Shown: positions 24,089-33,490 of the stretch, piece after piece | Layout of the letters: each line of letters opens with the position of its first letter | Numbering within the stretch: position 1 is the stretch's first letter | NCBI GenBank assembly: GCA_002729765.1 | Contig: PBYV01000014.1 | Span: 1-46,670, forward strand | DNA: 46,670 nt | Direction of reading: 5' to 3' | DNA from: Acidimicrobiaceae bacterium | GTDB lineage: Bacteria > Actinomycetota > Acidimicrobiia > Acidimicrobiales > MedAcidi-G1 | Notes under the pieces: generated by a model | The model's database searches: none | Told to the model about the DNA's origin: nothing | The model's input: only the letters and a program-made list of their open reading frames with translations | Translations under genes and position numbers: made by a program

Positions 24089-25686
24089 TAAGTTCCTGCC
24101 TTCTCGACTTCATCCAGCAAAGGTCTTTCAGATTCAACTGTCACTATTTCTTCAGTCCATTCGAGAGTATGACCATTCCATGGGTCTGCTTCGGAAACCG
24201 GACCATTTTTAGTTCTCAATAATTCAACGAGTAGAAATACAACAGCACCGGCAAAAATCAGCATCGATCCTATAAATGAAAACGGGATAAGAATTTTTAC
24301 TAACTGTTCGGCAGAGACTTTCTGAAGAAAATCTACCGTTGTAAAGTCATCTAAACCTAGAAATCCATTTACTGAATCCGCAAGACCACTCAATAACGCA
24401 CCTGCAGTAATAAGAATTCCTGAAATTAAGCCGAGTCCTTGATTTGCACTTTTACCTATAATTCGTTCACCCCACCAAAGCATCGCTGCAATGACTGCAA
24501 CTAACCCAGCTGCAATGGTCAATTCCATTTGAGCACTGGTTGATGATCGAGACAAAAGCTCAAAAGGTTCTATTGATCTTAATGCCCCCACGATCGCGCC
24601 TGAAATGAGAAGGAGTAAAGATAAAAGAGAAAGAATCATGGGAGCTGGCGGGTGTTTCGTAAGATTTCTGGCACCCAATTTTAAAGTGTCCAAAAGTCCA
24701 ACTAAAAGAAAGAAAGTTAAAGGAACTGCTAAAAGGGCTGTGAGTACATACAAAGCCTCTTCTCTTACAGGAGTTCCAGGTGTATCAAAAAATGGCTGAG
24801 CGTAGGCTCCGAAACCGATAATTCCGAAAAGACTCGAAAGAATTAATATCAAGTCATGATTTCTCTGACGAACCTTTGCAGCGACTGGAACTATGTCATA
24901 CGCGATACCTATTACAGGTAAAACGAATACATATATTTGCGGATTAGTAAATGCCCATGAGATTTGGTCCCAGATCAAATCTTCGGATCCAAAATAAATT
25001 GCAGAACGACCCTTCAAATCAACATAAGCTAAAATCGAATTCGCTGCCAAAACTGGTAATGTCAGAATCCAAAGTGTTCCAGCAAGCAACATTGTCCAAC
25101 TAAAAAGAGGAATTCTACGTAAGTTCATTCCCGTGCATCTACCTGAAATGATGGTTGTAAGTAGACAAATAACTGACATGCATATTCCTGCAATTACTAA
25201 AAGAAGTCCCACGAGTGTGAGTGCAACTGCTTCGCGTTGGCTACCTAATTCTGGAGCTCCAAAGCCCCCATCGGCCAAAAATCCAACAACTGTGATGCCA
25301 GAACCCAGAAACCAAACCCAAAAACCAAAAGCAGCTGCTCTTGGAAAAACAATTGAATTTGCACCAATTTGAAGAGGCACTATGCACATAGCCAGACCAA
25401 TAATCATTGGCACTACAGCCAAAAGAACTATTGAAGTGCGGTGTAATGACCAAAACTGAAAAAACTTATCGACATTAGAGAAAATTAAGTAACTATCGGA
25501 ATCAAATCTGACAATGTCTAGTAGGAAACCTAAAACTGTTGAAAAAACCAAATAAACACAACCACTGAAAATCCATGATTTTCCTAAAGATAAATTACTT
25601 GTGCTAGTAACCAAACGTTCCACGTAAGTTTGGTCTTGTTCACTAGTAACCGCTACAGAATCTGGTGCGATATCAGTAGTAGTCAT
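24088..25686 (-). CDS. Degenerate CoxI-like (haem-copper oxidase subunit I) paralogue lacking cofactor ligands
   Basis: This 532-residue membrane protein aligns with CtaD from the second helix: LHRTSIVLLAVVPM against MHGVTMIFLAAMPL, VPLQIGANSIVFPR against IPLQIGARDVAFPR, and a C-terminal DPWNGHTLEW against DPWDARSLEW. The low-spin haem ligand is kept (H82). All three CuB histidines are lost: H270 becomes N248, and H319/H320 become Q297/P298. The TM-X HFH becomes Q386-M-E388. The cross-linked Tyr position remains (Y252) and the D-channel Asp becomes Ser111. The frame is intact with full-length helices, so it is under selection for something other than O2 reduction. It is first in the run leading into ctaC-ctaD. 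Confidence 0.88.
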   Translation of the reverse strand: MTTTDIAPDSVAVTSEQDQTYVERLVTSTSNLSLGKSWIFSGCVYLVFSTVLGFLLDIVRFDSDSYLIFSNVDKFFQFWSLHRTSIVLLAVVPMIIGLAMCIVPLQIGANSIVFPRAAAFGFWVWFLGSGITVVGFLADGGFGAPELGSQREAVALTLVGLLLVIAGICMSVICLLTTIISGRCTGMNLRRIPLFSWTMLLAGTLWILTLPVLAANSILAYVDLKGRSAIYFGSEDLIWDQISWAFTNPQIYVFVLPVIGIAYDIVPVAAKVRQRNHDLILILSSLFGIIGFGAYAQPFFDTPGTPVREEALYVLTALLAVPLTFFLLVGLLDTLKLGARNLTKHPPAPMILSLLSLLLLISGAIVGALRSIEPFELLSRSSTSAQMELTIAAGLVAVIAAMLWWGERIIGKSANQGLGLISGILITAGALLSGLADSVNGFLGLDDFTTVDFLQKVSAEQLVKILIPFSFIGSMLIFAGAVVFLLVELLRTKNGPVSEADPWNGHTLEWTEEIVTVESERPLLDEVEKAGT

Positions 25687-25752
25687 TGAATCCTGTGTCC
25701 TGGGGGTCGAAAAATTAAAACTTTGCTCAACTAAATCTACCTGTTTTTATGG

Positions 25753-25775
25753 CAAAAAAAGTTGATCAAACAACT
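25753..25775 (-). terminator. Weak intrinsic terminator after ctaB
   Basis: On the minus strand AGTTG (25775-25771) and CAACT (25764-25760) form a 5-bp stem with a 6-base loop, followed by a run of T residues. It sits between ctaB and the CoxI-like gene. The stem is short, so termination would be partial at best. Confidence 0.35.
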
Positions 25776-25837
25776 ATTAATTCTGTCACGTTAGCCGTTT
25801 CGCGACACGCAAAACCAATTACTCAAGATGAAATTAA

Positions 25838-26725
25838 CTAAAAAAGAACATCTATAACCATGGAGCTAAAGAGTAAGAAAATATAAGTAATTGAATAGTG
25901 AAACAATCGTGAAGCATTTTTTTCAACTGGGTTGAAAAAAATGTTAAAAGCGAAAAATAAGAATAAGGCGCCAAGTCCTATAGCTGCAATTAAGTAGTAA
26001 ATACCCATTTCTGCGACAAAGAAAAAAGCCACCGAAAACCCTATTAATACAAATGAGTACAAGACTATTTGTCGTCCTGTTTCTTTTAGTCCTGTAACAA
26101 CTGGAAGCATAGGGATTTCTGCTGCAGCATAATCGTCACGATAATTAATTGCTAAAGCCCAAAAATGAGGTGGAGTCCAGAAAAAAATCACACTAAATAA
26201 TAAAATTGGAGCCCAACCTAAAGTGCCTGTTACAGCAGTCCAACCGATTAAAACAGGTACTGCTCCAGCTGCGCCTCCAATAACGATGTTGCTAGTCGAA
26301 GAACGTTTTAGCCACATAGTGTAAACAAACACGTAAAAAGCAGTGGCAGAAATAGCTAAAAACGCACTAAAGAGATTCACGAAACTAAGGAGCCAAATAA
26401 ATGCTCCTATCTCTAAAACAAAAGCAAAAAATGTCGCTTCTTTAGGTGTAATTGCACCTGTGACCAAAGGTCGATTACTAGTCCTGTTCATTTTCTTATC
26501 AATATCGGCATCTAGTACCATGTTGAATGAATTAGCTCCAGCTGCAGCAAGTGAACCTCCAACCATGGTTGCAATAATGAGCCACAAAGAAGGTGTTCCT
26601 TCTTCTGCAACAAACATGGTTGGAACAGTTGTAATTAATAACGTGCGGATTATTGCTGGTTTCGTTAATACGAAAAAAGAATTTATTCGAAAACGAATCG
26701 AATCGGGACTGTAAACACGCATCAT
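25838..26725 (-). CDS. ctaB: Protohaem IX farnesyltransferase (haem O synthase)
   Basis: This 295-residue UbiA-family prenyltransferase attaches a farnesyl group to haem b, giving haem O, the precursor of haem A. The two Asp-rich motifs are visible: NMVLDADIDKKMNRTSNRPL (about 87-106) and the later YRDDYAAAEIPML (about 195-207). About eight to nine membrane helices are present. It precedes the oxidase operon on the same strand, with a 151-base gap holding a weak terminator. No ctaA (haem A synthase) is seen in this window. Confidence 0.95.
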   Translation of the reverse strand: MMRVYSPDSIRFRINSFFVLTKPAIIRTLLITTVPTMFVAEEGTPSLWLIIATMVGGSLAAAGANSFNMVLDADIDKKMNRTSNRPLVTGAITPKEATFFAFVLEIGAFIWLLSFVNLFSAFLAISATAFYVFVYTMWLKRSSTSNIVIGGAAGAVPVLIGWTAVTGTLGWAPILLFSVIFFWTPPHFWALAINYRDDYAAAEIPMLPVVTGLKETGRQIVLYSFVLIGFSVAFFFVAEMGIYYLIAAIGLGALFLFFAFNIFFNPVEKNASRLFHYSITYIFLLFSSMVIDVLF

Positions 26726-26772
26726 TCTTAGGCTATGGGTTCATTTGAATTCGCAAACGCAAAAAAAAGGTT

Positions 26773-27597
26773 TTAAGAAATAAGCCAATCAGACGGAGAC
26801 TCCCCGGCAGGAAATAACTTTTGTTGAAATCTATGCATCCCAGCTAACCATCTGTCAATGTCGTCACTCTTACGTCGTGCATACTCTGAAACTTCTGGGT
26901 GAGGAAGAATGTGAAATCTTTCTTCTCTCACTCCTTCGACGACACTTTGAGCTACTTCTTCTGCTTTTAATACCCCATCAACGGCAGCTGGACTAGCCGC
27001 ACCTTCAGATAATAGGTCTCTAGTTGGACTGTTCTCTAAAATATCTGTTTCTACTGATTGTGGGCATAATACTGAAACTTTAATTCCATGCTCCCTATAT
27101 GAAATAGCTAAAAACTCTGAAAGGGAGATTGCAGCATGTTTTGTTACAGAATAATGGAGCGAACCCAACTGAGTTAAAAGACCTGCTGCAGAAGCAGTAT
27201 TTAATAAATAACCACCACCTGCTTCAATCATGTGAGGAATCGAATGTCGAGCTGCCCAAAGGTGAGCCATAACATGAACATCAAACATTTTCTTTAGTTC
27301 TTCGTCTGGTGCTTCTAAAGCACCTACAGTGACATAACCTGCATTTGAAACCATTAGGTCTATTCGACCAAACTTTTCAACTGTCTCAGATATGAGTCCC
27401 GATACGGCACTTTCATCTGAGACATCACACTCGACAGCCACACCACCGACACTTTCAGCAACTTGTTTTGCACCATCAACATTCAAATCAGCTACTACTA
27501 AACCAGATGCTCCTTCTTTATGGAAGCGCTCAACTAAAGCCCTGCCAATTCCTGTAGCCCCACCAGTTACAACCGCAACACAATCATTTAACTCCAT
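26773..27597 (-). CDS. Short-chain dehydrogenase/reductase
   Basis: This 274-residue classical SDR has the cofactor motif TGGATGIGRAL (about 12-22), NAGYVTVG (about 85), a catalytic Ser in TASAAG (about 136) and the YxxxK site in YSVTKHA (about 149-153). An acidic Asp after strand 2 (VVADLNVD) favours NAD(H). Substrate unknown. It stands between ctaB and the tRNA cluster and is oriented away from the tRNAs. Confidence 0.9.
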   Translation of the reverse strand: MELNDCVAVVTGGATGIGRALVERFHKEGASGLVVADLNVDGAKQVAESVGGVAVECDVSDESAVSGLISETVEKFGRIDLMVSNAGYVTVGALEAPDEELKKMFDVHVMAHLWAARHSIPHMIEAGGGYLLNTASAAGLLTQLGSLHYSVTKHAAISLSEFLAISYREHGIKVSVLCPQSVETDILENSPTRDLLSEGAASPAAVDGVLKAEEVAQSVVEGVREERFHILPHPEVSEYARRKSDDIDRWLAGMHRFQQKLFPAGESPSDWLIS

Positions 27598-27825
27598 AAA
27601 CCGATCTTATGTAACAACATTCATTACTATCTCACTGGAATTAAGAATCAGGTTTTGACACTCAAACGCATTTATAAAGTTAAGACCGTATTAACATGAT
27701 CAATGACCTTTTTATTAATAGAAAAGCTGTAGATAATTTTATGTAGGAGGCAATAAAAGATAATCCAAAGAGGAACGTTAATACTCAAGCCTCTGCTATC
27801 GTGGCAAAACTTCTAAAGGAAATGA

Positions 27826-27898
27826 GCCCCCATCGTCTAGTGGCCTAGGACGCTGGCCTTTCACGCCGGTAACACGGGTTCGAATCCCGTTGGGGGTA
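27826..27898 (+). tRNA. tRNA-Glu (UUC)
   Basis: The 73-nt gene folds with acceptor GCCCCCA/TGGGGGT, anticodon loop CTTTCAC (anticodon TTC) and T-arm ACGGG-TTCGAAT-CCCGT. The discriminator is A and CCA is not encoded. It is first in a cluster of three. Confidence 0.95.
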
Positions 27899-27953
27899 CA
27901 AAACTAAATAAATCATAAAGTAACTACAAGCACTTTGCGTGTGAAGTTACTTT

Positions 27954-28028
27954 GGTCCTGTGGTGCAGTTTGGAGTGCACGCCGCCCTGTCAAGGCGGAG
28001 GTCGCGGGTTCAAATCCCGTCAGGACCG
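27954..28028 (+). tRNA. tRNA-Asp (GUC)
   Basis: The 75-nt gene folds with acceptor GGTCCTG/CAGGACC, anticodon stem CCGCC/GGCGG, loop CTGTCAA (anticodon GTC) and T-loop TTCAAAT. The discriminator is G, as usual for tRNA-Asp. It lies 55 bases after tRNA-Glu. Confidence 0.95.
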
Positions 28029-28057
28029 CAAAACTGAAGTGTTTTACCGCAGTTTGC

Positions 28058-28130
28058 GGTCGGGTAGCTCAGTTGGCAGAGCGTCCGCCTGAAAAGCGGA
28101 AGGTCCCCGGATCGATGCCGGGCCCGACCA
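28058..28130 (+). tRNA. tRNA-Phe (GAA)
   Basis: The 73-nt gene folds with acceptor GGTCGGG/CCCGACC, anticodon stem TCCGC/GCGGA, loop CTGAAAA (anticodon GAA) and T-arm CCCGG-ATCGATG-CCGGG. The discriminator is A. The T-loop starts with A rather than the more usual T. It lies 29 bases after tRNA-Asp and 51 bases before the first acyl-CoA dehydrogenase gene. Confidence 0.94.
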
Positions 28131-28181
28131 CAATTTTTATAACATTTGTAAAAGTTATTACTTAAAAAATTTTAAAACCCT

Positions 28182-29381
28182 ATGGAACTAAACGAAACAG
28201 CATCCCAACAAGCGTTACGAGACGATTTACGGGAATATTTTGCGGGAATTATGACGGAAGAAACCCGCGAAAGTCTAAGAAATACAGACAAAAGCTCCGA
28301 AATGCGTAAAAAGATTTTCCGACAATTGGGAGCAGACGGAATGTTAGGTCTCGGCTGGCCTGTTGAATATGGAGGCGGCGGACGGCCACCTTCAGACCAA
28401 TTCATTCTTTTCGATGAAGCCCAAAGAGCTAATTGTCCAATGCCATTCGTAACACTCAACACAGTTGGACCAACAATTATAGAATTTGGTACAGAAGATC
28501 AAAAACAAAAATACCTACCAGGAATTTTAAATGGTGAGATAATTTTTGCGTGTGGATATTCTGAACCCTCAGCAGGAACTGACCTTGCTTCACTCCGCAC
28601 CAAAGCAATTAAAGACGGAGATGAATGGATAATAAATGGAGGAAAGATTTACACAAGCGGTGCTAATGAAGCCGACTACGTTTGGTTAGCTTGCAGAACT
28701 GATCCAGAAGCAAAAAAACATAAAGGAATTTCACTGATCATCGTCCCCACAGACTCAGAAGGTTTTTCTTGGACTCCAATAACTACTGTTGGCGGCGTTC
28801 CAACAACTAGTACTTACTATGACAATGTAAGAGTCCCGGCAGAAAATCTGTTAGGTGAAATAAACAGTGGCTGGCAACTAATTACTACACAACTAAACCA
28901 TGAAAGAGTTGGCCTCGCAGCTACAAGCGCTTTAGCTTTTCGTCTTTACGAAGAAACTTTAATCTGGGCGACTCAAAATGAATCTTCAGAAAAAGGGTTG
29001 GTAATTGATCAACCGTGGGTGCAACTCGATTTCGCCCGGTGCTACGCGGAACTTGAAGCACTGAAACTTATGAACTGGCGTATGACAATTGATGTCGAAA
29101 AAGGTCGACTTACACCCGATCGTTCATCTGCAGTAAAAGTCTATGGAACAGAAGCAGCAGTAAGAATATACGAACGCTTACTAGGGATAATTGGCGAAGA
29201 AGGACGAATAAAAGGAGGTCAAGACGGAACAGTCTTATTTGGTGACCTGGAAAAAGCAGGGCGAGCAGCTCAAATAAACACTTTTGGCGGAGGTGTCAAC
29301 GAAGTCATGCGGGAAATTGTCGCATGGGTCGGTCTGGGAATGGCGAGGGCAAACCGGCAAGCAGAGAGCAAAAAAAGCTAA
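28182..29381 (+). CDS. Acyl-CoA dehydrogenase, subunit 1
   Basis: This 399-residue flavoprotein has the ACAD features FACGYSEPSAGTDLASLRT (about 125-143) for FAD/substrate binding, WIINGGKIYTSGA, a long helical C-domain and the closing INTFGGGVNEVMREIVA segment. It would introduce the alpha-beta double bond in an acyl-CoA. The next gene is a second, shorter ACAD, with a 1-base start/stop overlap. Such tandem ACADs in actinobacteria form alpha2beta2 heterotetramers, as in mycobacterial steroid side-chain enzymes (FadE26-FadE27 type). The substrate here is inferred only by that layout. Confidence 0.9.
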   Translation: MELNETASQQALRDDLREYFAGIMTEETRESLRNTDKSSEMRKKIFRQLGADGMLGLGWPVEYGGGGRPPSDQFILFDEAQRANCPMPFVTLNTVGPTIIEFGTEDQKQKYLPGILNGEIIFACGYSEPSAGTDLASLRTKAIKDGDEWIINGGKIYTSGANEADYVWLACRTDPEAKKHKGISLIIVPTDSEGFSWTPITTVGGVPTTSTYYDNVRVPAENLLGEINSGWQLITTQLNHERVGLAATSALAFRLYEETLIWATQNESSEKGLVIDQPWVQLDFARCYAELEALKLMNWRMTIDVEKGRLTPDRSSAVKVYGTEAAVRIYERLLGIIGEEGRIKGGQDGTVLFGDLEKAGRAAQINTFGGGVNEVMREIVAWVGLGMARANRQAESKKS

Positions 29382-30496
29382 TGGATTTCGACATTTCAGA
29401 AGATCAAACAGATTTATCTAACCTCGCTAAAACAATTTTCAGCGATCTATCAACAAGTGACAGGGTTTCTGAAGTTGAAAAAACCGATCAGAGGTTCGAC
29501 AAAAACCTGTGGGAAGCACTTGCCGATGCTGGACTACTAGGAATAACTATCCCCGAAAATTACGGGGGACTCGGTTTAGGAATGGTTGAACTCTCCCTTG
29601 TACTTCAGCAACAAGGAAAGAAAGTTGCTCCTGTACCACTTTTTGCAACATCTATTCTCGGATCTTGGGCAATAGCAAAATATGGTAAAAATCCTCAAAA
29701 AGAACAATGGTTGCAAGAGGTTTGCTCAGGAAACCAAATACTTACAGGAGCATGGACTCCGGAAAAAAATTCAACAAAACTCATTACTGAAAACGATGGC
29801 AACGGATGGCGTGTAACTGGCGAAAAGCTTGCAGTTCCTGCTTGCAATTTAAGCAGTGCTGTTCTAGTCCCAATAACTATTGATGGAAACCAAAGAATTG
29901 CAATCATCTCTCTAGATAAAAAAGGCTTGCAGAAAAAAATAGTAGAAACTACAAACCTCGAACTTCAAGGAAACCTCTCATTTGACGCTGTTGAGTTAAC
30001 TGAAGAAGACCTTTTAGATGAAAAAGGTGAAATAGTTTTCCAAGAAGTCTCACAAAGAGCAAAAATTGGTATCTGCGCACTCATTCTCGGCTGTTGTGAA
30101 GAAGCTTTAACTATGACCGCTCAACATGTTTCAGAACGAGAACAATTTGGTAGACCTTTGTCTACAAATCAAGGTGTCGCGTTACAAGCGGCAGACGCTC
30201 ATATTGATATAGATGGAATCAGAGTCACACAACTGCAAGCCGCATGGCAACTTGACGAAGGTTTTGAATGTTCTAAAGCTGTCTCTTCAGCAAAATGGTG
30301 GGCATCAGAAGCCGGGCAGAGAGTTGTAGTAACTACTCAACACCTGCATGGCGGAACAGGTGCAGATACTACACATCCAATTCATCGTTATTTCTTATGG
30401 GTTATCCAATTAGCTGACACTTTGGACGGTGCAGGAAAAAGCTTAAATACTCTAGGAAAATTAATAGCTGAAGAAGCTTTAAATAAGACTAGTTAA
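29381..30496 (+). CDS. Acyl-CoA dehydrogenase, subunit 2
   Basis: This is a 371-residue ACAD when started at ATG 29381, which shares a base with the stop of subunit 1; the longer frame from 29324 only reads through the end of that gene. Visible features are GLLGITIPENYGGLG near residue 48, SEREQFGRPLSTNQGV near 255, and the HGGTGADTTHP flavin-tail stretch near 326. The FAD/substrate middle segment is less canonical than in subunit 1, as is usual when the two subunits divide the sites. It converges on the SDR gene with a shared TTAA stop. Confidence 0.88.
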   Translation: MDFDISEDQTDLSNLAKTIFSDLSTSDRVSEVEKTDQRFDKNLWEALADAGLLGITIPENYGGLGLGMVELSLVLQQQGKKVAPVPLFATSILGSWAIAKYGKNPQKEQWLQEVCSGNQILTGAWTPEKNSTKLITENDGNGWRVTGEKLAVPACNLSSAVLVPITIDGNQRIAIISLDKKGLQKKIVETTNLELQGNLSFDAVELTEEDLLDEKGEIVFQEVSQRAKIGICALILGCCEEALTMTAQHVSEREQFGRPLSTNQGVALQAADAHIDIDGIRVTQLQAAWQLDEGFECSKAVSSAKWWASEAGQRVVVTTQHLHGGTGADTTHPIHRYFLWVIQLADTLDGAGKSLNTLGKLIAEEALNKTS

Positions 30497-31404
30497 ATTC
30501 CGAAACCATCGGTTATTGGTTCTTTATCAGAGAAAAAGGGACCCAGTTCTGAATCTATTGACTCAAAAGACCATGCTTCATTTGTAGAAGTTTCAAAAAT
30601 GCGTCGAGGTTTCTCATAAACAACAAGTTCTCCACCCCAAATCTGTAAAACATTTCCCGAAACTCTTTCAGAACTAGACGATGCTAACCATGCAACTAAT
30701 GGAGCTACATGTTCAGGTGCATACGTATCAAACCCTTCTTCAGGTTTTTCAAAAAGCGGAGCTGAAGGGCCGCCCATATTCATACGCGTTCTAGCTCTTG
30801 GAACCAAAACATTTGCATTACATCCGAATCGTTGTAATTCTCTTGCAGCCGAAAGAGTTAAAGCAATAATCCCCGCTTTAGCCGCACTGTAATTCCCTGT
30901 TCCTAAAGCTCCTATCAACGCAGCTTCTGAAGAAGTATTAATAATGCGTCCCCCTAGTGGTTTTTCTCCTTCCTGTTTCCAAACTTCTCTCCAAAAAGCC
31001 ATTGTGTGACGCATCGTGCAGAAATGTCCTTTTAAATGGACTCTTACAACCGAGTCAAATTGTTCTTCGGTCATTTTTTGCAACATCGAATCTTGAATAA
31101 AACCTGCGTTGTTCACCAAAATGTCTAAAGAGCCGAATTTATCGACAGCTGTATTAATTAACTCCTTGGACTGATCCCAGTCAGCAATATCACCAAAATG
31201 TGCTACCGCATTCCCTCCCTGTTCAATGATTGCAGCAACCGTAGAATCCGCTGGCTCAGTATTCGATCCGATCCCGTCTCGTGACAGTCCAAGATCATTA
31301 ACAACAACACTCGCTCCATGCTTCGCTAATTCCAGAGCTTCAACTCGCCCCAAGCCTCTTCCAGCACCTGTAACAACTGCGACCTTTCCGGCAAGAGCAC
31401 CCAT
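30493..31404 (-). CDS. SDR-type 3-hydroxyacyl-CoA dehydrogenase-like protein
   Basis: This is a 303-residue SDR when started at ATG 31404, which has AAAGGA 6 bases upstream. It has VVTGAGRGLGR near residue 12, an Asp-Leu-Gly segment after strand 2, NNAGF(I) near 100, Ser in INTSSEAA near 155 and YSAAKAG (YxxxK). The size and the insertion after the cofactor site resemble the dehydrogenase domain of peroxisomal multifunctional enzyme type 2 and its actinobacterial relatives (Hsd4-like). It lies next to thiolase and converges on the ACAD pair, so a beta-oxidation step is plausible. Confidence 0.83.
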   Translation of the reverse strand: MGALAGKVAVVTGAGRGLGRVEALELAKHGASVVVNDLGLSRDGIGSNTEPADSTVAAIIEQGGNAVAHFGDIADWDQSKELINTAVDKFGSLDILVNNAGFIQDSMLQKMTEEQFDSVVRVHLKGHFCTMRHTMAFWREVWKQEGEKPLGGRIINTSSEAALIGALGTGNYSAAKAGIIALTLSAARELQRFGCNANVLVPRARTRMNMGGPSAPLFEKPEEGFDTYAPEHVAPLVAWLASSSSERVSGNVLQIWGGELVVYEKPRRIFETSTNEAWSFESIDSELGPFFSDKEPITDGFGI

Positions 31405-31405
31405 A

Positions 31406-32605
<1,200 letters not shown>

Positions 32606-32686
32606 TTAATCATCGCCGACGGCATTAGATTTCACCACATTATTTTAAAATAAACCATAAAGAAGCATCTTAGATAAAGTCCTCCT

Positions 32687-33490
32687 GTGGATCATTCTCC
32701 GAAAATCATTATTCCGGACGCCAATCTTAGAGATATAGGCGGTAAAAAAACTCAAACTGGTCTGGAAGTAAAAACCGGATATCTATTTCGCAGTGGACAC
32801 TTGAGCGAATTAGAGAAGGAAGATTTTAACCAGTTTAAAAACTTACAGTTAAAAACCATCATAGATTTGCGAAGACCTTCAGAAATGGAAAAGTACCCAA
32901 CCCCAAATTTGGAAGAAGTTGAAACTCTTAATTTCTCAGTGTCTTCTGATGATAACGAATTTGCTGTAGCCGCAAATTTTCTAAATGGTGAGCAGTTACC
33001 TACTGAAATCACAGGAAAAATTATTGAAAAATATTTCAAAAATTCAGTCACGGAGAAAGTTGATTCTTACATACCAGTTTTTGAATCATTAACTAATCCC
33101 GACAATTTTCCTCTACTTTTCCATTGCGTAGCAGGCAAAGACAGGACAGGAATTGTCTCTGCTTTTCTGCTCGGAATTCTTGATGTAGATGAATCTGTGA
33201 TTATTGAAGATTACTTACTGACAAACAAATTACGTGAAAAAGAAATGCGGCTAAAAGAAAAACAGATAAGAGATCATCTGGTTGAAACCAATGAAAACGG
33301 TTCCGAAAAACTTATTGAAGAACGTATGGAAATAGCTCAATCACTTCTATACGCCAAAGAGAATTTCATAACTTCAGTATTTGATGAGGTTAAGAAAAGT
33401 TTTGGAACCTGGGATAGCTTTAGGCTTAATGGTCTAAAGATCAGCGACGAAAGAGTTAAAGAACTGAAAAACTTTCTCTTAACAGACTGA
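32687..33490 (+). CDS. Tyrosine/serine protein phosphatase family (PTP superfamily)
   Basis: This 267-residue protein has the phosphatase loop HCVAGKDRTG, with nucleophile C147 and R153 (CX5R), an N-terminal NLRDIGG stretch, GYLFRSGHLS, and IIDLRRPSEM, as in the Y_phosphatase3 (PF13350) family. The frame starts at GTG 32687 and no convincing ribosome site precedes it, so the true start is somewhat uncertain. Target unknown; members act on phosphotyrosine or phosphoinositides. It is divergent from the thiolase gene, and its TGA abuts the stop of the HAD gene to make TGATCA. Confidence 0.85.
   Translation: MDHSPKIIIPDANLRDIGGKKTQTGLEVKTGYLFRSGHLSELEKEDFNQFKNLQLKTIIDLRRPSEMEKYPTPNLEEVETLNFSVSSDDNEFAVAANFLNGEQLPTEITGKIIEKYFKNSVTEKVDSYIPVFESLTNPDNFPLLFHCVAGKDRTGIVSAFLLGILDVDESVIIEDYLLTNKLREKEMRLKEKQIRDHLVETNENGSEKLIEERMEIAQSLLYAKENFITSVFDEVKKSFGTWDSFRLNGLKISDERVKELKNFLLTD

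Noticed and set aside
25749-25841. A 30-codon plus-strand ORF between the CoxI-like gene and ctaB
   Set aside because: No ribosome site, it overlaps the ctaB end, and its A-run is better explained as a minus-strand terminator tail.
27655-27690. TTGACA hexamer upstream of the tRNA cluster as a promoter
   Set aside because: No acceptable -10 at 16-18 bases; the nearby TATAAA is only 11 bases away.
27826-28130. tRNA cluster as an integration site for a mobile element
   Set aside because: No integrase, no repeat of a tRNA 3' end, and ordinary metabolic genes on both sides.
32640-32653. 14-base palindrome TTATTTTAAAATAA between thiolase and phosphatase genes
   Set aside because: A/T-only and easily expected by chance in this AT-rich sequence.
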